Of a stretch of 14,560 nucleotides of DNA, positions 13,764 through 14,560 are shown piece after piece. The stretch's first letter is position 1; every line of letters starts with the position of its first letter. The stretch is from SZUA-426 sp041666155 (GTDB lineage: Bacteria; Spirochaetota; Spirochaetia; Treponematales; Breznakiellaceae), in the NCBI GenBank assembly GCA_041666155.1, contig JBAYHM010000094.1, positions 1 to 14,560 of the forward strand, given 5' to 3'. The position numbers and the translations under genes are program-made. The notes beneath the pieces are model-generated. The model was not told where the DNA came from. It did not search any database and saw only the letters and a program-made list of their open reading frames with translations.

Positions 13764-13785
13764 AAATACTTCTTATGCAAGTATT
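13750..13785 (+). promoter_or_regulatory. Probable promoter and operator of the TTT transporter gene
   Basis: TTGACG (13750-13755) is followed after 17 bases by TTATGC (13773-13778), or after 18 by TATGCA. The -10 lies inside an inverted repeat with arms AATACTT (13765-13771) and AAGTATT (13779-13785) and a 7-base centre. The distance from the -35 to the centre of the repeat (25 bases) equals that at the zinc dehydrogenase promoter. The outer arms of both sites read AATA(G/C)T and A(C/G)TAT. Common control is possible but not strongly shown. Confidence 0.45.
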
Positions 13786-13803
13786 AACTTACAAGGGGGG
13801 ACT

Positions 13804-14560
13804 ATGAAGAGGATCAGTATTCTCGTAGTTTGCGTGTTGAGTTTAGCGGTTCCGCTATTTGCCGCGGGGGCGAAAGAGGATAAGTTTCCGACTAAGGGCA
13901 TAGAGATGCTCGTTCCGTACGCGCCCGGCGGCGGTACCGACGCCGTAGCCCGGGCTCTTGCCGCAAGCGCGGAAAAATATCTCGGTCAGACGGTGACGAT
14001 CATCAATAAAACCGGCGGCGGCGGCGCGGTCGGTTGGGCGGAGACCGCAAAGGCCAAGGCGGACGGATACAAAATAACTATGTTCGCGCCCAATATCGTC
14101 AACCTGTCTGTAATGGGCTTGAGCCCGGTCGGCAGCGACGATTTTGAACCCATTTGTATGGTCAACAACGATCCGGGCGTCCTCATCGTCGCAAAAAAGA
14201 ACGCGGGGCTTAACCCCGTGGAAATGCTCAAGGATACGAAATATAAATCCGGCGGCGAGAACCCGAACTTCTACCTTCTGACGATTGAGGCGATCACCAA
14301 AGTCAAGCTTCAGGATATTCCTTACAACGGCGCGGCCGAACGTATCCCCGCGGTTCTCGGTGGCCACGTGGATTTCGCCATCGTGAATGTCGGAGAAGCC
14401 AAGGGGCAACTTGACGCAGGCGAGATTGTTCCGCTCGCGGTATTGGATGGGAAGCGCATGGAAGCGCTGCCGAACGTCCCGACGCTTAAAGAACTCGGCA
14501 TCGACGCGCAGAAGGGCGCTTGGCGCGGATTGGCGGCTCCGAAGGGGACTCCGAAAGCGG
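13804..14560 (+). CDS. Tripartite tricarboxylate transporter (TTT) substrate-binding protein, TctC/Bug family (3' truncated)
   Basis: The 252 visible residues begin with a signal peptide (MKRISILVVCVLSLAVPLFA, with cleavage near AAGAKE). The mature protein opens with the TctC/Bug signature: FPTKGIEMLVPYAPGGGTDAVARALA, then VTIINKTGGGGAVGWAETAKAKADGY. Other family segments are DIPYNGAAERIPAVLGGHVDFAIVN and LPNVPTLKELGID. About 60-80 residues are missing beyond the window end. The protein binds a carboxylate in the periplasm and delivers it to a TctA/TctB-type membrane pair, which should follow downstream. AGGGGGG lies immediately upstream of the start. Its presence beside sugar-acid-type enzymes suggests that the imported carboxylate is the substrate of this cluster. 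Confidence 0.93.
   Translation, partial: MKRISILVVCVLSLAVPLFAAGAKEDKFPTKGIEMLVPYAPGGGTDAVARALAASAEKYLGQTVTIINKTGGGGAVGWAETAKAKADGYKITMFAPNIVNLSVMGLSPVGSDDFEPICMVNNDPGVLIVAKKNAGLNPVEMLKDTKYKSGGENPNFYLLTIEAITKVKLQDIPYNGAAERIPAVLGGHVDFAIVNVGEAKGQLDAGEIVPLAVLDGKRMEALPNVPTLKELGIDAQKGAWRGLAAPKGTPKA

Overview
The window is about 14.5 kb of moderately GC-rich bacterial DNA, with strong Shine-Dalgarno sites and TTGACA-type promoters. A spirochaete in the broad Treponema/Spirochaeta sense is the best guess. The hints are a Rpn/TIGR01784-type nuclease with a tandem-repeat coiled coil, a Big_2/He_PIG lipoprotein, and a sugar-acid cluster rich in GntR and LacI regulators. This assignment is an inference; there is no rRNA or other marker gene. 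No tRNA, rRNA, CRISPR array, or insertion sequence with recognisable ends was seen.

Left part (1-1923, plus strand): the tail of an unidentified gene ends in a strong terminator. Next come a Rrf2-family redox-type repressor and an NmrA-like NAD(P)-binding protein. Each is preceded by a copy of the same 7-9-7 inverted repeat, which defines a small regulon. A spermidine-acetyltransferase-like GNAT gene follows; its ribosome binding site lies inside a hairpin.

Middle part (1946-6088, minus strand): a PD-(D/E)XK Rpn-family nuclease carrying a 21-bp (7-residue) tandem repeat; a 530-residue lipoprotein with one Big_2 domain and a duplicated He_PIG plus beta-domain module; and a polytopic membrane protein gene broken by two homopolymer frameshifts. 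This stretch looks accessory.

Right part (6141-14560, plus strand): a catabolic cluster, probably for a sugar acid, polyol or inositol-derived compound. One operon holds a short-chain dehydrogenase, a divergent transaldolase, an IolO-like (5-keto-L-gluconate epimerase type) TIM-barrel enzyme and a GntR/FCD regulator. A separately promoted zinc-dependent dehydrogenase follows. Then come a second GntR/FCD regulator, a LacI regulator, a SerA-like 2-hydroxyacid dehydrogenase, and the start of a TctC-type tripartite tricarboxylate transporter binding protein, cut by the window end. Related palindromes overlap the promoters of the first operon, the zinc dehydrogenase and perhaps the transporter. 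A matching pair of LacI-type operators precedes lacI and the hydroxyacid dehydrogenase gene. The likely scheme is import of a carboxylate by the TTT system, redox and epimerisation steps, then aldol chemistry on the transaldolase-like enzyme, under three local regulators. The actual substrate cannot be read from the sequence.
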